Positions 36,162 to 45,092 of a DNA stretch of 64,000 nucleotides are shown here, in pieces. The notes under the pieces were generated by a model that made no database searches, was not told where the DNA came from, and worked only from the letters and a program-made list of their open reading frames with translations. The position numbers were made by a program, and so were the translations under genes. Numbering within the stretch: the stretch's first letter is position 1; every line of letters starts with the position of its first letter. Origin of the DNA: Oscillospiraceae bacterium (GTDB lineage Bacteria > Bacillota > Clostridia > Oscillospirales > Ruminococcaceae); NCBI GenBank assembly GCA_031284525.1, contig JAISZR010000003.1:124001-188000 (forward strand), read 5' to 3'.

Positions 36162-37062
36162 TTACGCTCATGTGGATGAATACATTGTAAAGAAAAGGAC
36201 CAGAATAGCCAGACAAAAAAGAAAAAGGAGAAATCGTGTGATTTCCCGAGTGTTTTTTCTGCTTTTGTTGCTTATAGCCCTCCTAGTTTGTGTCTATTTT
36301 TCGCTTGGGATTTTTTTTAATGTGAAAAACATTTTGCTTTCCGGGGAAAGTCGGTATTCTAGGGAACAAATTTTAAAGGCAAGTAAAATCAGAAAGGGTG
36401 AAAATATTTTTTTTGTTAATTTAAATAGGGTGCGGGAAAATATCGAAAAGGGGTTGCTGTATGTCGGAAATGTCGACGTGAAACTGGAATTTCCGGTTTC
36501 TGTTTTAATTGTTGTGAATGACGCGAAGCCGATGTGTGCGTTGAAAGATGAAAAGGGGTATGTGATTCTCAGCGATGGATTGAAAATTCTGGGGCAAAAT
36601 GTTTTGACAATTGATGAAAGTTTAGATATAATAAAGGGTGTAAAGTTAGCAACTCCAATTCTGGGCGAAAAAGTTGAAGATGAAACAGCTCTTGACAAGC
36701 TAAATGGCTTTACTGTTTTGAATGGTTACATGAAAAAAGCCGGACTCAAAAACATGAGAATGTATGACCTTGAAGATTTGCAAGATATAAGACTATACAG
36801 TAGGGACGAAAAAAGCGGAATAAGGGTAAGGTTTGGGGGGATGGACCAAGCAGAGCATAAAGTCAAATTTTTAGCAGAAGCGTTGGATTGTATTACGGAC
36901 AAAGAAATGTTGAGTGAGACGGGTAGCGGGATATCGGGTGAATTGGATCTAACAAGGCTTGTTTCTTCAGGGAAGGCGATTTGGAGGCCCAAAATTGATG
37001 ATCGTGCTGAAGTGGTTGGAACGAATGATAAAGAAGTGACAAAAAACAAGAGAGCGAAGTAA
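36148..37062 (+). CDS. ftsQ: Cell division protein FtsQ/DivIB
   Basis: Bitopic division protein. A highly basic cytoplasmic N-terminus, one membrane helix (VFFLLLLLIALLVCVYFSL), a POTRA domain (VKNILLSGESRYSREQILKASKI, then KLEFPVSVLIVVNDAKP) and a beta domain. 304 residues. The start ATG 36148 lies within the end of murG and has GAAGGTAGG just upstream, so translation is coupled. Confidence 0.88.
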   Translation: MKENSYAHVDEYIVKKRTRIARQKRKRRNRVISRVFFLLLLLIALLVCVYFSLGIFFNVKNILLSGESRYSREQILKASKIRKGENIFFVNLNRVRENIEKGLLYVGNVDVKLEFPVSVLIVVNDAKPMCALKDEKGYVILSDGLKILGQNVLTIDESLDIIKGVKLATPILGEKVEDETALDKLNGFTVLNGYMKKAGLKNMRMYDLEDLQDIRLYSRDEKSGIRVRFGGMDQAEHKVKFLAEALDCITDKEMLSETGSGISGELDLTRLVSSGKAIWRPKIDDRAEVVGTNDKEVTKNKRAK

Positions 37063-37149
37063 AGAACGTAGTGGGAGGCCTGTGGAGCTCGCGTGCTGGT
37101 GCGGTGTGCCTGATTTGCGAATTTGTTTGATTTGAGGAGGCTCGGGTGG

Positions 37150-38262
37150 ATGTCTGTGAACAACAAGACTAATTTGGAAGAAAATATAATTGCGTTGAAA
37201 ATAATTGGAGTTGGTGGGGGAGGCGGCAATGCCATCAATCGCATGGTGGATAGTGGCGTTGTTGGCGAGATTGGTGATGAGCCGAGTGACCAAGGTGGTG
37301 TGCAGTTTTTAGCGATTAACACTGACAGGCAGGCACTAAAAAGGTCCCTCGCGGGAATCAAAATAGTTATTGGCGAAAAGTCGACAAAAGGTAGAGGAGC
37401 CGGTGGAAATCCAGAGAGAGGTCAAAAAGCTGCCGAAGAAAGTCGCGAAGAGATCGAAGCTGGTGTTCGTGGAGCGCAGATGGTGTTCATTACTGCTGGA
37501 ATGGGCGGGGGAACTGGAACGGGTGCTGCGCCGATCGTCGCCGAAGTTGCCAAAGAAAATGGCGCGCTTACCGTTGCCGTTGTCACAAAGCCTTTTGAGT
37601 TCGAAGGGCGCGATCGGATGGAACAGGCGGAGCTGGGGATCTTGGAGCTCAGGCAGCATGTGGATTCGTTGCTCGTGATCCCAAACGACAGATTGAGTTT
37701 GCTCCCAGATGCCAACTTGACGTTAGCCAATGCTTTTAAAGCAGCAGATAACATTTTAAAGCAGGCAACATTGTGTATCTCGAAAATTGTTACAGATACG
37801 GGTCTTATCAACCTTGATTTTGCAGATTTGGCGGCAGTTATGCAGGATGCTGGTGACGCTCATATGGGCGTGGGGAAAGGTTCTGGTAAGGATAAAGCCA
37901 GAGAAGCGGTGGAAATGGCTGTTTCGAGCCCGTTGCTTGAAACTTCGATTGACGGAGCAAGGGCGTTACTGGTTAATTTTGTTGCGTCTCCTGACATCGG
38001 GCTTTCGGAGACTGCTCTTGCCAATTCGATGATCAAAGAGGCGGCGCATCCGGCGGCAAAGATCTTTTGGGGCGTTACATTTGACGAGAGAATGAAAGAT
38101 GAAGTTGAAATAACTGTTATAGCGACCAAGTTCGAAAAAGTAGATGGTGGAAGATCTGCGTTGCTTCGGGATAGAAGTGGAAGTTTTCAAAGGGGCAACG
38201 AACAGAGTGATGATGACTTTTTCATCCATTTGACAAATAAGCTGAATAACTTTAACAGTTGA
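37150..38262 (+). CDS. ftsZ: Cell division protein FtsZ
   Basis: Tubulin-like GTPase forming the Z ring. [17 protein letters not shown] and the GTP-binding GGGTGTG (119-125) are intact. Two oddities: about ten additional residues (around 40-50, [10 protein letters not shown]) sit between the first helix and VQFLAINTD; and the C-terminus is short, with a linker of some 25 residues and an ending [13 protein letters not shown] in place of the usual DIPxFLR peptide that binds FtsA/SepF. The ATG at 37150 has GAGGAGG nine bases upstream. 370 residues. No ftsA or sepF is nearby. Confidence 0.96.
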   Translation: MSVNNKTNLEENIIALKIIGVGGGGGNAINRMVDSGVVGEIGDEPSDQGGVQFLAINTDRQALKRSLAGIKIVIGEKSTKGRGAGGNPERGQKAAEESREEIEAGVRGAQMVFITAGMGGGTGTGAAPIVAEVAKENGALTVAVVTKPFEFEGRDRMEQAELGILELRQHVDSLLVIPNDRLSLLPDANLTLANAFKAADNILKQATLCISKIVTDTGLINLDFADLAAVMQDAGDAHMGVGKGSGKDKAREAVEMAVSSPLLETSIDGARALLVNFVASPDIGLSETALANSMIKEAAHPAAKIFWGVTFDERMKDEVEITVIATKFEKVDGGRSALLRDRSGSFQRGNEQSDDDFFIHLTNKLNNFNS

Positions 38263-38298
38263 TGGTTAGGATGTGTTCTTTTAAGGAAGCGTGGATTT

Positions 38299-39228
38299 TT
38301 GCAGTATTTTCATAAAAGTGTTTTGTTGGAAGAGGCAGTGAATGGTCTTGACGTTAAGGAAGACGGGATATATGTTGATGCAACGGGTGGGGCAGGAGGC
38401 CACGCGAGGGAGATTCAAAGGCGTTTAGGTGACAGAGGGAAATTGGTTATAATTGATCGCGATCCGGACGCCGTGGAAGTGTTGACGGACGGCTTCAAAG
38501 AATTTGAACGTGTATCTGTTGTCAGGGCGAATTTTTGTGATATTCGCGAGGTTCTTGATTCACTTGGGATTGAGAAAATAGATGGCGTGCTTATGGATTT
38601 GGGTGTTTCGTCGTTTCAACTTGATAATGCCGGGCGTGGGTTTTGTTACAATGCGGATGCTGCGTTAGACATGAGAATGGAAAAAGACGGTGTTTCTGCA
38701 AAGGATGTTGTTAATGGGTATCCTTTGCCGGTGCTTGTTAAGATTTTTAGGGATTATGGCGAGGAAAGGTTTGCTTTCCGGATTGCGGAGAACATAGGAA
38801 GGAGAAGAAGAAAATCTCCGATTGAAACAACACAGGAACTGGTTCGAATTATTGAGGATTCAATTCCCGCCGCAGCGAGGAAAAGGGGTGGCAATCCCTC
38901 AAAGAGAGTGTTTCAAGCCATACGAATTGAGGTCAACAACGAGTTGGATTCGTTGAAGTTGGGGTTGGATGCCGGGTTTGAGCGGTTGGACAGTGGTGGA
39001 CGGCTATGTGTTATTGCTTTTCATTCGTTAGAAGATAGTTTGGTAAAAGAGAGTTTTCGTCGGTTTGTTGGTGGTTGTATTTGTCCGGCGGATTTTCCGG
39101 TTTGCTCGTGTGGAAAGAAAATTGCGGCAGAGATTATCACAAAGGGTGCGGTCACCCCATGTGAGGAGGAAATAAGAGACAACAAACGTTCCAGAAGTGC
39201 AATGCTTCGAGTCATAAAAAAGATTTAA
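38299..39228 (+). CDS. rsmH: 16S rRNA m4C1402 methyltransferase RsmH
   Basis: Methylates C1402 in the P site of 16S rRNA. FHKSVLLEEAVNGL, DATGGAGGHAREI (SAM loop), VLMDLGVSSFQLDNAGRGF, RIEVNNELDSL and VIAFHSLEDSLVKE are hallmark motifs. TTG start at 38299 with AAGGAAG upstream; 309 residues. It is normally the first gene of the dcw cluster with ftsL next; here both follow ftsZ. Confidence 0.97.
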   Translation: MQYFHKSVLLEEAVNGLDVKEDGIYVDATGGAGGHAREIQRRLGDRGKLVIIDRDPDAVEVLTDGFKEFERVSVVRANFCDIREVLDSLGIEKIDGVLMDLGVSSFQLDNAGRGFCYNADAALDMRMEKDGVSAKDVVNGYPLPVLVKIFRDYGEERFAFRIAENIGRRRRKSPIETTQELVRIIEDSIPAAARKRGGNPSKRVFQAIRIEVNNELDSLKLGLDAGFERLDSGGRLCVIAFHSLEDSLVKESFRRFVGGCICPADFPVCSCGKKIAAEIITKGAVTPCEEEIRDNKRSRSAMLRVIKKI

Positions 39229-39297
39229 GCTTCAACTCAATACGGGGGTTGAGGGGAAGTAATTTCAGTTCTGGATTTTGATGGAGGTGAACTTATA

Positions 39298-39678
39298 TTG
39301 TCGGCTAAGTTGAGTGTGCGTCACGATTATGCTGTACAACAGGATGTTCAGGCGAAGTTGCGTGTTGTTGCGGGGAACAGGAAGCGGCCTTATTTTAGCC
39401 TCACATTTTATTTTATGGGTTTTGTTTGTGTTCTGGTGATTGCCGGTCTGCTCTTGAGCAGGATTCAACTTACTGAGGCTACGGAACGGTTGAACCAAGA
39501 TACAAAGGATCTGAATGTCTTAGAAAGTGAAGAGTTGGTTTTGCGCACCAAGCTTGAAGATAAGGTCAGTGTCTCCAATGTGGAGGAGGCGGCTGCCGCG
39601 CGGGGAATGGAAAGGATGCACAAATATCAGGTAGATTACATCAACGTTTCGCGGGTGGACGAACTGAAGGGAGGGTAA
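39298..39678 (+). CDS. ftsL: FtsL-like division protein
   Basis: 126 residues: cytoplasmic N-terminus, one membrane helix (about YFMGFVCVLVIAGLLLSRI), then a coiled coil (TEATERLNQDTKDLNVLESEELVLRTKL) and a short end. This layout and its position after rsmH identify FtsL, partner of FtsQ/DivIB and DivIC. The TTG start has GGAGGTGAA about 7 bases upstream, strong evidence for it. The PBP2/SpoVD gene that usually follows is missing. Confidence 0.8.
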   Translation: MSAKLSVRHDYAVQQDVQAKLRVVAGNRKRPYFSLTFYFMGFVCVLVIAGLLLSRIQLTEATERLNQDTKDLNVLESEELVLRTKLEDKVSVSNVEEAAAARGMERMHKYQVDYINVSRVDELKGG

Positions 39679-39714
39679 AAGGTCAACCTGGCGTTGGTTG
39701 AAAGGGGTGTTGGG

Positions 39715-40302
39715 GTGTTGTTTGTGGGGTCCGGGAAACTGGTCGTCTTGGCAGGTCCGTCGGGAGTGGGTAAGGGGGCCGTTATTTCTGAGCTCTTGAA
39801 GAGTAAAGAGAATCTTAAGGTTTCGGTTTCTGCGACAACAAGAAAAAAACGTGATGGTGAAAAGGAAGGGTTGGATTATTTTTTCAAGACGGTGAGTGAG
39901 TTTGAGGCCTTGATTCAGGGTGATATGTTGTTGGAATATGCCAGCTATAATTCCAACTACTATGGAACTCCCAAGAAGGGTGTTATGGATGCACTCAGTG
40001 CTGGTCGCGACGTCGTTTTGGAAATAGAGGTACAGGGTGCGTTGCAAATTAAGGCGAAAAGGATTGGTGCCGTACTGATTTTTCTTTCGCCGCCATCGAT
40101 GGAGGAGCTCGAAAAAAGGTTGAGAGGTAGAGGTACAGAAACGGAAACAAACATCAAAAAGCGGCTTGAAATTGCACGGCAGGAAATGAAAAGTATGAGT
40201 GAATTTGATCACGTGATTGTGAATAATAACTCTAAGGAAGCTGCATGTGAGTTGCTGGCGCGAGTTTTTGGTGAAAAAGGGGGTTCGGCTTGGGGTGATT
40301 AA
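39715..40302 (+). CDS. gmk: Guanylate kinase
   Basis: Phosphorylates GMP to GDP. P-loop LAGPSGVGKGAVI, VSATTRKKRDGEKEGLDYFF (GMP site), LEYASYNSNYYGTPKKGV and LEIEVQGALQIK. A GTG start at 39715 is preferred (AAGGGG about seven bases upstream; 195 residues); TTG 39694 would add seven residues. Followed by rpoZ after 7 bases, the usual pairing. Confidence 0.95.
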   Translation: MLFVGSGKLVVLAGPSGVGKGAVISELLKSKENLKVSVSATTRKKRDGEKEGLDYFFKTVSEFEALIQGDMLLEYASYNSNYYGTPKKGVMDALSAGRDVVLEIEVQGALQIKAKRIGAVLIFLSPPSMEELEKRLRGRGTETETNIKKRLEIARQEMKSMSEFDHVIVNNNSKEAACELLARVFGEKGGSAWGD

Positions 40303-40309
40303 TTTTAAC

Positions 40310-40480
40310 ATGAATAGCATTTGCGGAGAAAAGTTTAACTATTATTTTTTTGTTATCGGCATTGCAAAGAGGGCACGGGCGATTTATAATGAGATTGGTT
40401 TGGAACTTAGTGCTGATGTCAAGCCGGTGGGGATTGCTGTGCAGGAATTTATAGATCGCAAGTGGACAATAACGAGATGA
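40310..40480 (+). CDS. rpoZ: RNA polymerase omega subunit
   Basis: 56 residues. YYFFVIGIAKRARAIYNEI and KPVGIAVQEFIDRKWTI match the omega helix pattern (VIAIAKRAR ... KPVxIAIEE). Short but normal for clostridia. Its stop overlaps the rlmB start as ATGA. Position directly after gmk supports the call. Confidence 0.9.
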   Translation: MNSICGEKFNYYFFVIGIAKRARAIYNEIGLELSADVKPVGIAVQEFIDRKWTITR

Positions 40481-41214
40481 AGGAACGTTTGGCATTGGCT
40501 GGGAAGCGTGCCGTTTTTGAAGCATTAAAATCAGGGAGAAATATTGAGGAAGTTTTTTTTCTTTTGGGCAAAAAACAGGAGCTTTTTGAATTGTTGAAGT
40601 TGGCGCAGCAAAACGAGATTAAAACGAGCGAAGTGGATGCAAAAAAGTTGAGATCGCTTTATTGTGGTGTTCATCAGGGTGTTGTGGCAATTACGAGTGC
40701 TGAATATTTATCATTAGAGGACCTTCTGGAAAAGGCAAAGAAAGTATCGAGGAGTGGTCTTTTTTTAATAGTTTTGGATCATTTGAGTGATCCGCATAAC
40801 TTAGGAGCGATAGTGAGGACGGCTGCGGTGTTTGGCGTGGATGGTGTGATAATTCCCAAAGACCGAAGCGTTCGGGTGACTTCAACTGTGTTGAAAGTTG
40901 CCGCGGGAGGTTGTGAATATGTCCCGATTGTGATGGTGAGAAACATAGCGGAGACGGTGGCAAAGTTAAAAGCCGAGGGAATATGGGTCTATGCAACGGG
41001 GATTGATGGGGAAGATCTTTTTGAGACCCGCTTTGCGAGAGATGTGGCAGTTGTTGTTGGTTCGGAAGATAAAGGTGTTAGCCGATTGGTTAGAGAACGA
41101 AGTTCGTCATTGTTAACGATTCCAATGCCAGGTGAGAATTTGTCACTCAATGTGTCTGTGGCTGCGGGGATTGTTATGGCAGCGGTCGCGAAGCAAAAAT
41201 GGCAAAAAGTCTGA
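40477..41214 (+). CDS. rlmB: 23S rRNA 2'-O-methyltransferase, RlmB/TrmH (SpoU) family
   Basis: SPOUT methyltransferase of 245 residues. N-terminal substrate-binding domain (GKRAVFEALKSGRNIEEVFF), then the knot: LDHLSDPHNLGAIVRTAAVFGVDGVII, VVGSEDKGVSRLVRE and IPMPGENLSLNVSVAAGIV. The ATG overlaps the rpoZ stop by four bases. RlmB (G2251 of 23S rRNA) is the most likely specificity from similarity of form; other SpoU members cannot be excluded. Confidence 0.88.
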   Translation: MKERLALAGKRAVFEALKSGRNIEEVFFLLGKKQELFELLKLAQQNEIKTSEVDAKKLRSLYCGVHQGVVAITSAEYLSLEDLLEKAKKVSRSGLFLIVLDHLSDPHNLGAIVRTAAVFGVDGVIIPKDRSVRVTSTVLKVAAGGCEYVPIVMVRNIAETVAKLKAEGIWVYATGIDGEDLFETRFARDVAVVVGSEDKGVSRLVRERSSSLLTIPMPGENLSLNVSVAAGIVMAAVAKQKWQKV

Positions 41215-41393
41215 GAGGAACCGATTTTACCCTGCCTTGCTTCACCTTGAAACAACCTGTTTGAGGGGAAAGGTGCTGTAGCGCAGTAGAATGACTGGTC
41301 GGGGAGGGGTTCGTGATTTCTTCCTTGTTGCTTGTTTGCAATGGGCAGTGCGCCAAATGCCTAGGTTTAGGGTTGCTTTAGAAGGAGATATTT
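41215..41393 (+). other. Spacer between rlmB and the pseudo-ATPase gene
   Basis: 179 bases, no gene seen. AGAAGGAGATATTT just before the next ATG is a near-perfect ribosome site. Confidence 0.5.
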
Positions 41394-43478
41394 ATGGTGC
41401 GAAAAGATTTTAGTGTGGATGATATCCTTCGGGAGGTAAGGGAAAAGAGGAGGCAGAATCCGGAAAAGTGGGGTGAAAATCCATCGAAAGATGGTGTGAA
41501 TCCTGCTTTGGTGCGGGATTTGGATGATGAAGACACTAAGATCAGGGATTTAAGTGGAGGTGGTGTTGACGGGGAGTTAAGTGCCGTATCAAGGGAGGGG
41601 CTGACTAAAAAACGCGAAAAATTAGCTGAGGCATTCGTTGAGAATAATGATATTCAGGCTGAAATCGACGGCGATCATGAAAATCCGGAACTTGGCGAAT
41701 TTTTTAATGTTGCCGTTTCTCCAGAAGCTGAACTTTTGCCTGCAGTTGTGGAAGAAACCCAAAGGGAACCTAGTACTGAGTGGGGCTTGCGTGCGAACGA
41801 GATTAGAAGGGGGAAAAGGTTTTTAGGCATTCAATTGACGATTAGTTTTGCCTCTTTTCTTGTTTTGTTGTGGTTGTTTTTTGTGAATACCATACCTTTT
41901 GTGTTGCCGGAGTTGCTAAGAGTTGTCCCGTTGCAAAACACGGCTGTTCTTTTGAATGTGGGATGTTTACTTGTTCCCATTACTATGAGCAGCGATTTAG
42001 TTTTGAGTGGGTTTTGGCAACTTCTAAAGTTCAAAGCTTTTGGGGAGAGTTTGGTTAGTCTTTCGCTTTTGGGAGCTTTGATTCAAGGGGTCGTTTGTTT
42101 GGCCAAGCCTTATGTGGCTGTGCAGAGATGGGTTAATGCATATGGTATTGTGGCGGTAGCAGTTTTGTTTTTTTGTCTGCTGAACAGATATATTTTGGCT
42201 TATATTGCCGCTAGGAATTATAGGCTCGTTGAAGATAGCAAGACTAAGGGCTATGTTTTTAAAAAGTTGGATAAAGGGTCGGCTGACCAACTCGGGTATC
42301 TGATGGAATCTGACAGGGCAAATATCTGTATGGCGAGCGAATTGAAGGATTTTAAAGGGTTCCCCCGGGGTTCACGGGATTATTATGATGGTGTGTGTAA
42401 GTTTTTGGCCCCAGTTGTTTTTTTTGCTTCTTTGCTGGGAATATCCTTTTTGGCTTTGCGTGAAGATTATGTGTATGCTGTCATGGTTGGGGCATGCTTT
42501 TTGTCTATGAGTGCGCCGCTTGCAGGGAATCTTTGTTGCAGTATTTTTCTTTTGGGGATTTCGAAAAGACTATGGAAGTTTGGGGCCGGCGTGTGTTCTT
42601 TGCATTCGCTAGATGCCGCAGTTTCAGCGGATGCTGTGATCGTAAGTGCCGAAGACCTAGTTGATAAGGCGCATGTCCGCCTTTTTAAAATGGAACTTTT
42701 CGAAGAAAAATCAGTGGATCTTGCGATACTGAGCTCTGCCAGCGTTTTAAGTGCTGCGGATGTAGAGTTTGCCGACGTTTTTGTTGAGATGCTTGCTGAG
42801 AGGAAAATGTTGAAATCGGTGGAAGGTTTGAATATTGAGGGAGATATGGGTTTCACCGGTTGGTTAGAAGGCAAAAGGGTCCTGTTTGGAACAAGGGAAC
42901 TTATGATAAATCACGGAGTTCGGACGCCATCTAGGGATCTTGAAAAGGTGAGATTGGTTGTAAAGCCGGGAGAATTTGTTTCAAAAGCGCAGTATGTTGC
43001 CGTTGATGGAATTTTACTCGCTATGTTCATTCTTGGTTACAAGCCGATTCCGAGGGCGCAAAAAGTGCTTTTCAATTTGCGGAAAAGTAAATTGGGGATT
43101 ATTGTTATGTCGAAAGATTCTACACTTTCTGGGAACTTTGTGGAGTTGCTTTATGGGGTTGATGAGGGTACTATAGATATTGTCCCGCGGTTTGCCAAAA
43201 AACCGTTCAAGAATGTGGATGAAAACGAAGAACCCGAGATATTTTTGGGTGAGCGATTGTTTGGTTTATCGACAATTCTAACCTCTGCGAAACGAGCGCA
43301 AATCAATGCAAAGATCGCTACATTCATCCAAGGGGCGAATTTGTTGCTGGGGTTGGGGTTGGTTGTTTACCTTGTTGCTTGTGGGGATCTTAAGACGGTT
43401 TCCAGCGTTAAGGTGTTGGGTTATCATTCGTTGTGGTTGTGTGTGAATCTACTCATTTCGCTAGTCAGTGGCGCCTAA
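41394..43478 (+). CDS. P-type ATPase-like membrane protein lacking the catalytic aspartate
   Basis: 694 residues. A charged N-terminal region (about 1-140) precedes about eight membrane helices arranged 4 + 2 + 2, as in heavy-metal P-type ATPases. Clear echoes of the family: the segment after helix 6 (LLGISKRLWKFGAGVCSLHSLDAAVSADAVIV), GWLEGKRVLFGTRELM of the nucleotide domain, VAVDGILLAMFILGYKPI and LRKSKLGIIVMSKD of the P domain. But DKTGTLT is replaced by SAEDLV (Ser418 where the phosphorylated Asp belongs), CPC in the membrane is SAP, no TGES loop is seen, and the GDGxND segment is deleted. The frame is intact and has a strong ribosome site, so this is probably a functional pseudoenzyme, not a decaying gene. 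Function unknown. Confidence 0.72.
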   Translation: MVRKDFSVDDILREVREKRRQNPEKWGENPSKDGVNPALVRDLDDEDTKIRDLSGGGVDGELSAVSREGLTKKREKLAEAFVENNDIQAEIDGDHENPELGEFFNVAVSPEAELLPAVVEETQREPSTEWGLRANEIRRGKRFLGIQLTISFASFLVLLWLFFVNTIPFVLPELLRVVPLQNTAVLLNVGCLLVPITMSSDLVLSGFWQLLKFKAFGESLVSLSLLGALIQGVVCLAKPYVAVQRWVNAYGIVAVAVLFFCLLNRYILAYIAARNYRLVEDSKTKGYVFKKLDKGSADQLGYLMESDRANICMASELKDFKGFPRGSRDYYDGVCKFLAPVVFFASLLGISFLALREDYVYAVMVGACFLSMSAPLAGNLCCSIFLLGISKRLWKFGAGVCSLHSLDAAVSADAVIVSAEDLVDKAHVRLFKMELFEEKSVDLAILSSASVLSAADVEFADVFVEMLAERKMLKSVEGLNIEGDMGFTGWLEGKRVLFGTRELMINHGVRTPSRDLEKVRLVVKPGEFVSKAQYVAVDGILLAMFILGYKPIPRAQKVLFNLRKSKLGIIVMSKDSTLSGNFVELLYGVDEGTIDIVPRFAKKPFKNVDENEEPEIFLGERLFGLSTILTSAKRAQINAKIATFIQGANLLLGLGLVVYLVACGDLKTVSSVKVLGYHSLWLCVNLLISLVSGA

Positions 43479-43484
43479 TGGATT

Positions 43485-43512
43485 TTGTAATTCTTCGGGA
43501 ATGTGATATAAT
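43485..43512 (+). promoter_or_regulatory. Predicted promoter for secreted protein gene
   Basis: TTGTAA (43485-43490), 16-base spacer, TATAAT (43507-43512). Confidence 0.6.
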
Positions 43513-43537
43513 ATACTGAATTTTTGATGGAGAGAGG

Positions 43538-44884
43538 ATGTCTGTGGTGATAACAAAAAAGACAAATAAGGTCGCATTATTTTTAGTCTGGTGTTTGATG
43601 TTTTCTGTTATGGTTCCGTTTGTTAACTCGGCATTTGCAGATGATTTGGATGTGGAAAAGCTTAAGATGTATGTCCTAGGGATTGGGAAGGGTAGTAATA
43701 CTCCGTCGCAGTCCAATACTGAGGATCGGACATTTTCACAAGAAAAAGATCGAGTAGACATCAGTGGGAGGTTCGGAAGTCATTTTTACATAATTTTTGG
43801 GGAGAGCACGGATTCCAAGAAGTATATTGGCAATAGAGATAATACTTATCAGGGTACAGAGAATAACAGGAATGATTATAGCGTTAAAGTTGTTTTGGAC
43901 AGAAAGACAAAAGTTGTTGACGGCATGAGTGCTACGGCTACTTACGTTCAGGGTCTTTCCAACGTGAAAAATGGTGTTTGGGGGGTGCGTCTTGACTTTC
44001 CAGAAAAAGAGGTAAGCCTTTCTGTTGAGGTGACTTATGAGTACACTATTACAGTTACCAAGAAGTCCACAGGTCAGGAAATTAGCTTCGTTTTGGTTGC
44101 ACATTTGGTTCCACCAGAGGTGGTTGATAAATCGTTTGTTGAGCTGGCCTCAACCAATCAGAATATCATGGAACTAAAATATACCAATCCGGTAAAAGTT
44201 TTCCCATCTGGGTTCGAGGCAATGCGCAAAACTAAGAAGCGGGATTTTACATTCAATTTTGCAAATGGGATTGTCGTGTATATTCCCAAGGTGACTAGAC
44301 AGAAGGATTTGTGTTTGCTTGGTGGGAACCCTGAAGCCTGCCCGGACATGGAAGATAGGGTGATAAAGCCGAAAGTTGAAAGTAGCGGCAAACTAAAAAG
44401 AGAAAATAGTGTGTTTTTTGTGACTGTAAGTGGGGTTATGCTGGATCCATATAGGCTAACTTGTCCGATTTCTGTGGCATTTGAAAGCGATACAGAGCAG
44501 GCTGCCATGTGGAAAAATGGAGAGAAGGTATACGTTTATCCGGTTAATGTGCCTGAGCTCGAGGCGAAGACGAGCCTTAGTGACAAGGTAAATCTGATTG
44601 ATTTCACGCGTGTTATGGAGGCAGAGGTGAGGGATGGTGGTGTGCAGTTCACCATCAAAGATGACTGCATCGATCCTAAGAATGAATTCTTCATGGTGTC
44701 ACTCAAACAAATTTCCGAAAATGATTTTCCGACGGATGAAAGTAAAAAACTCGGCAAAAGTAGTGGTAGTGATGCGGTGAAGAAAACTACGACTTCGAAA
44801 AAGAAGGTTTTAAAAAAGAAGACCACGAAGAAAAAACTCGCGAAAAAAGCTACGGTGGCAACTGCAACGGGGAAAACAGCTTGA
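43538..44884 (+). CDS. Secreted protein of unknown function with Lys/Thr-rich tail
   Basis: 448 residues. N-terminal signal sequence (basic start, then LFLVWCLMFSVMVPFVNSAFA, cleavage after AFA likely). The body is beta-rich with no family I recognise; two Cys close together (DLCLLGGNPEACPD) could form a disulphide. The last about 45 residues are highly basic and repetitive (SKKKVLKKKTTKKKLAKK). Such a tail on an exported protein would bind teichoic acid or other anionic wall polymers. GGAGAGAGG is just upstream of the ATG. Own promoter, so regulated apart from the pseudo-ATPase before it. Confidence 0.75.
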   Translation: MSVVITKKTNKVALFLVWCLMFSVMVPFVNSAFADDLDVEKLKMYVLGIGKGSNTPSQSNTEDRTFSQEKDRVDISGRFGSHFYIIFGESTDSKKYIGNRDNTYQGTENNRNDYSVKVVLDRKTKVVDGMSATATYVQGLSNVKNGVWGVRLDFPEKEVSLSVEVTYEYTITVTKKSTGQEISFVLVAHLVPPEVVDKSFVELASTNQNIMELKYTNPVKVFPSGFEAMRKTKKRDFTFNFANGIVVYIPKVTRQKDLCLLGGNPEACPDMEDRVIKPKVESSGKLKRENSVFFVTVSGVMLDPYRLTCPISVAFESDTEQAAMWKNGEKVYVYPVNVPELEAKTSLSDKVNLIDFTRVMEAEVRDGGVQFTIKDDCIDPKNEFFMVSLKQISENDFPTDESKKLGKSSGSDAVKKTTTSKKKVLKKKTTKKKLAKKATVATATGKTA

Positions 44885-44950
44885 GTCGCTTTAGATTTTT
44901 TATTTGCGAGTTTTAAGGTGAGGACCTGATTTTTGGCAAAAAGCGCTGCG

Positions 44951-44981
44951 GGGAAGAGTTCGCAATTCTTCCCTCGGTTTG
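44951..44981 (+). terminator. Terminator after the secreted protein gene
   Basis: GGGAAGA (44951-44957) / TCTTCCC (44967-44973), followed by a weak T-rich stretch. A further CCCCCA...TGGGGG hairpin lies near 45044-45070. Confidence 0.5.
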
Positions 44982-45092
44982 TTCCCCCCGGAGTTTCGCA
45001 TCAATTGTGGTTCTATAGATTGTGTTGCGGGCGTGTCTTCCCCCATTTGTGAATTCGCAGGTGGGGGTGGTTTTGTGTGAGGTGGTAATCGG

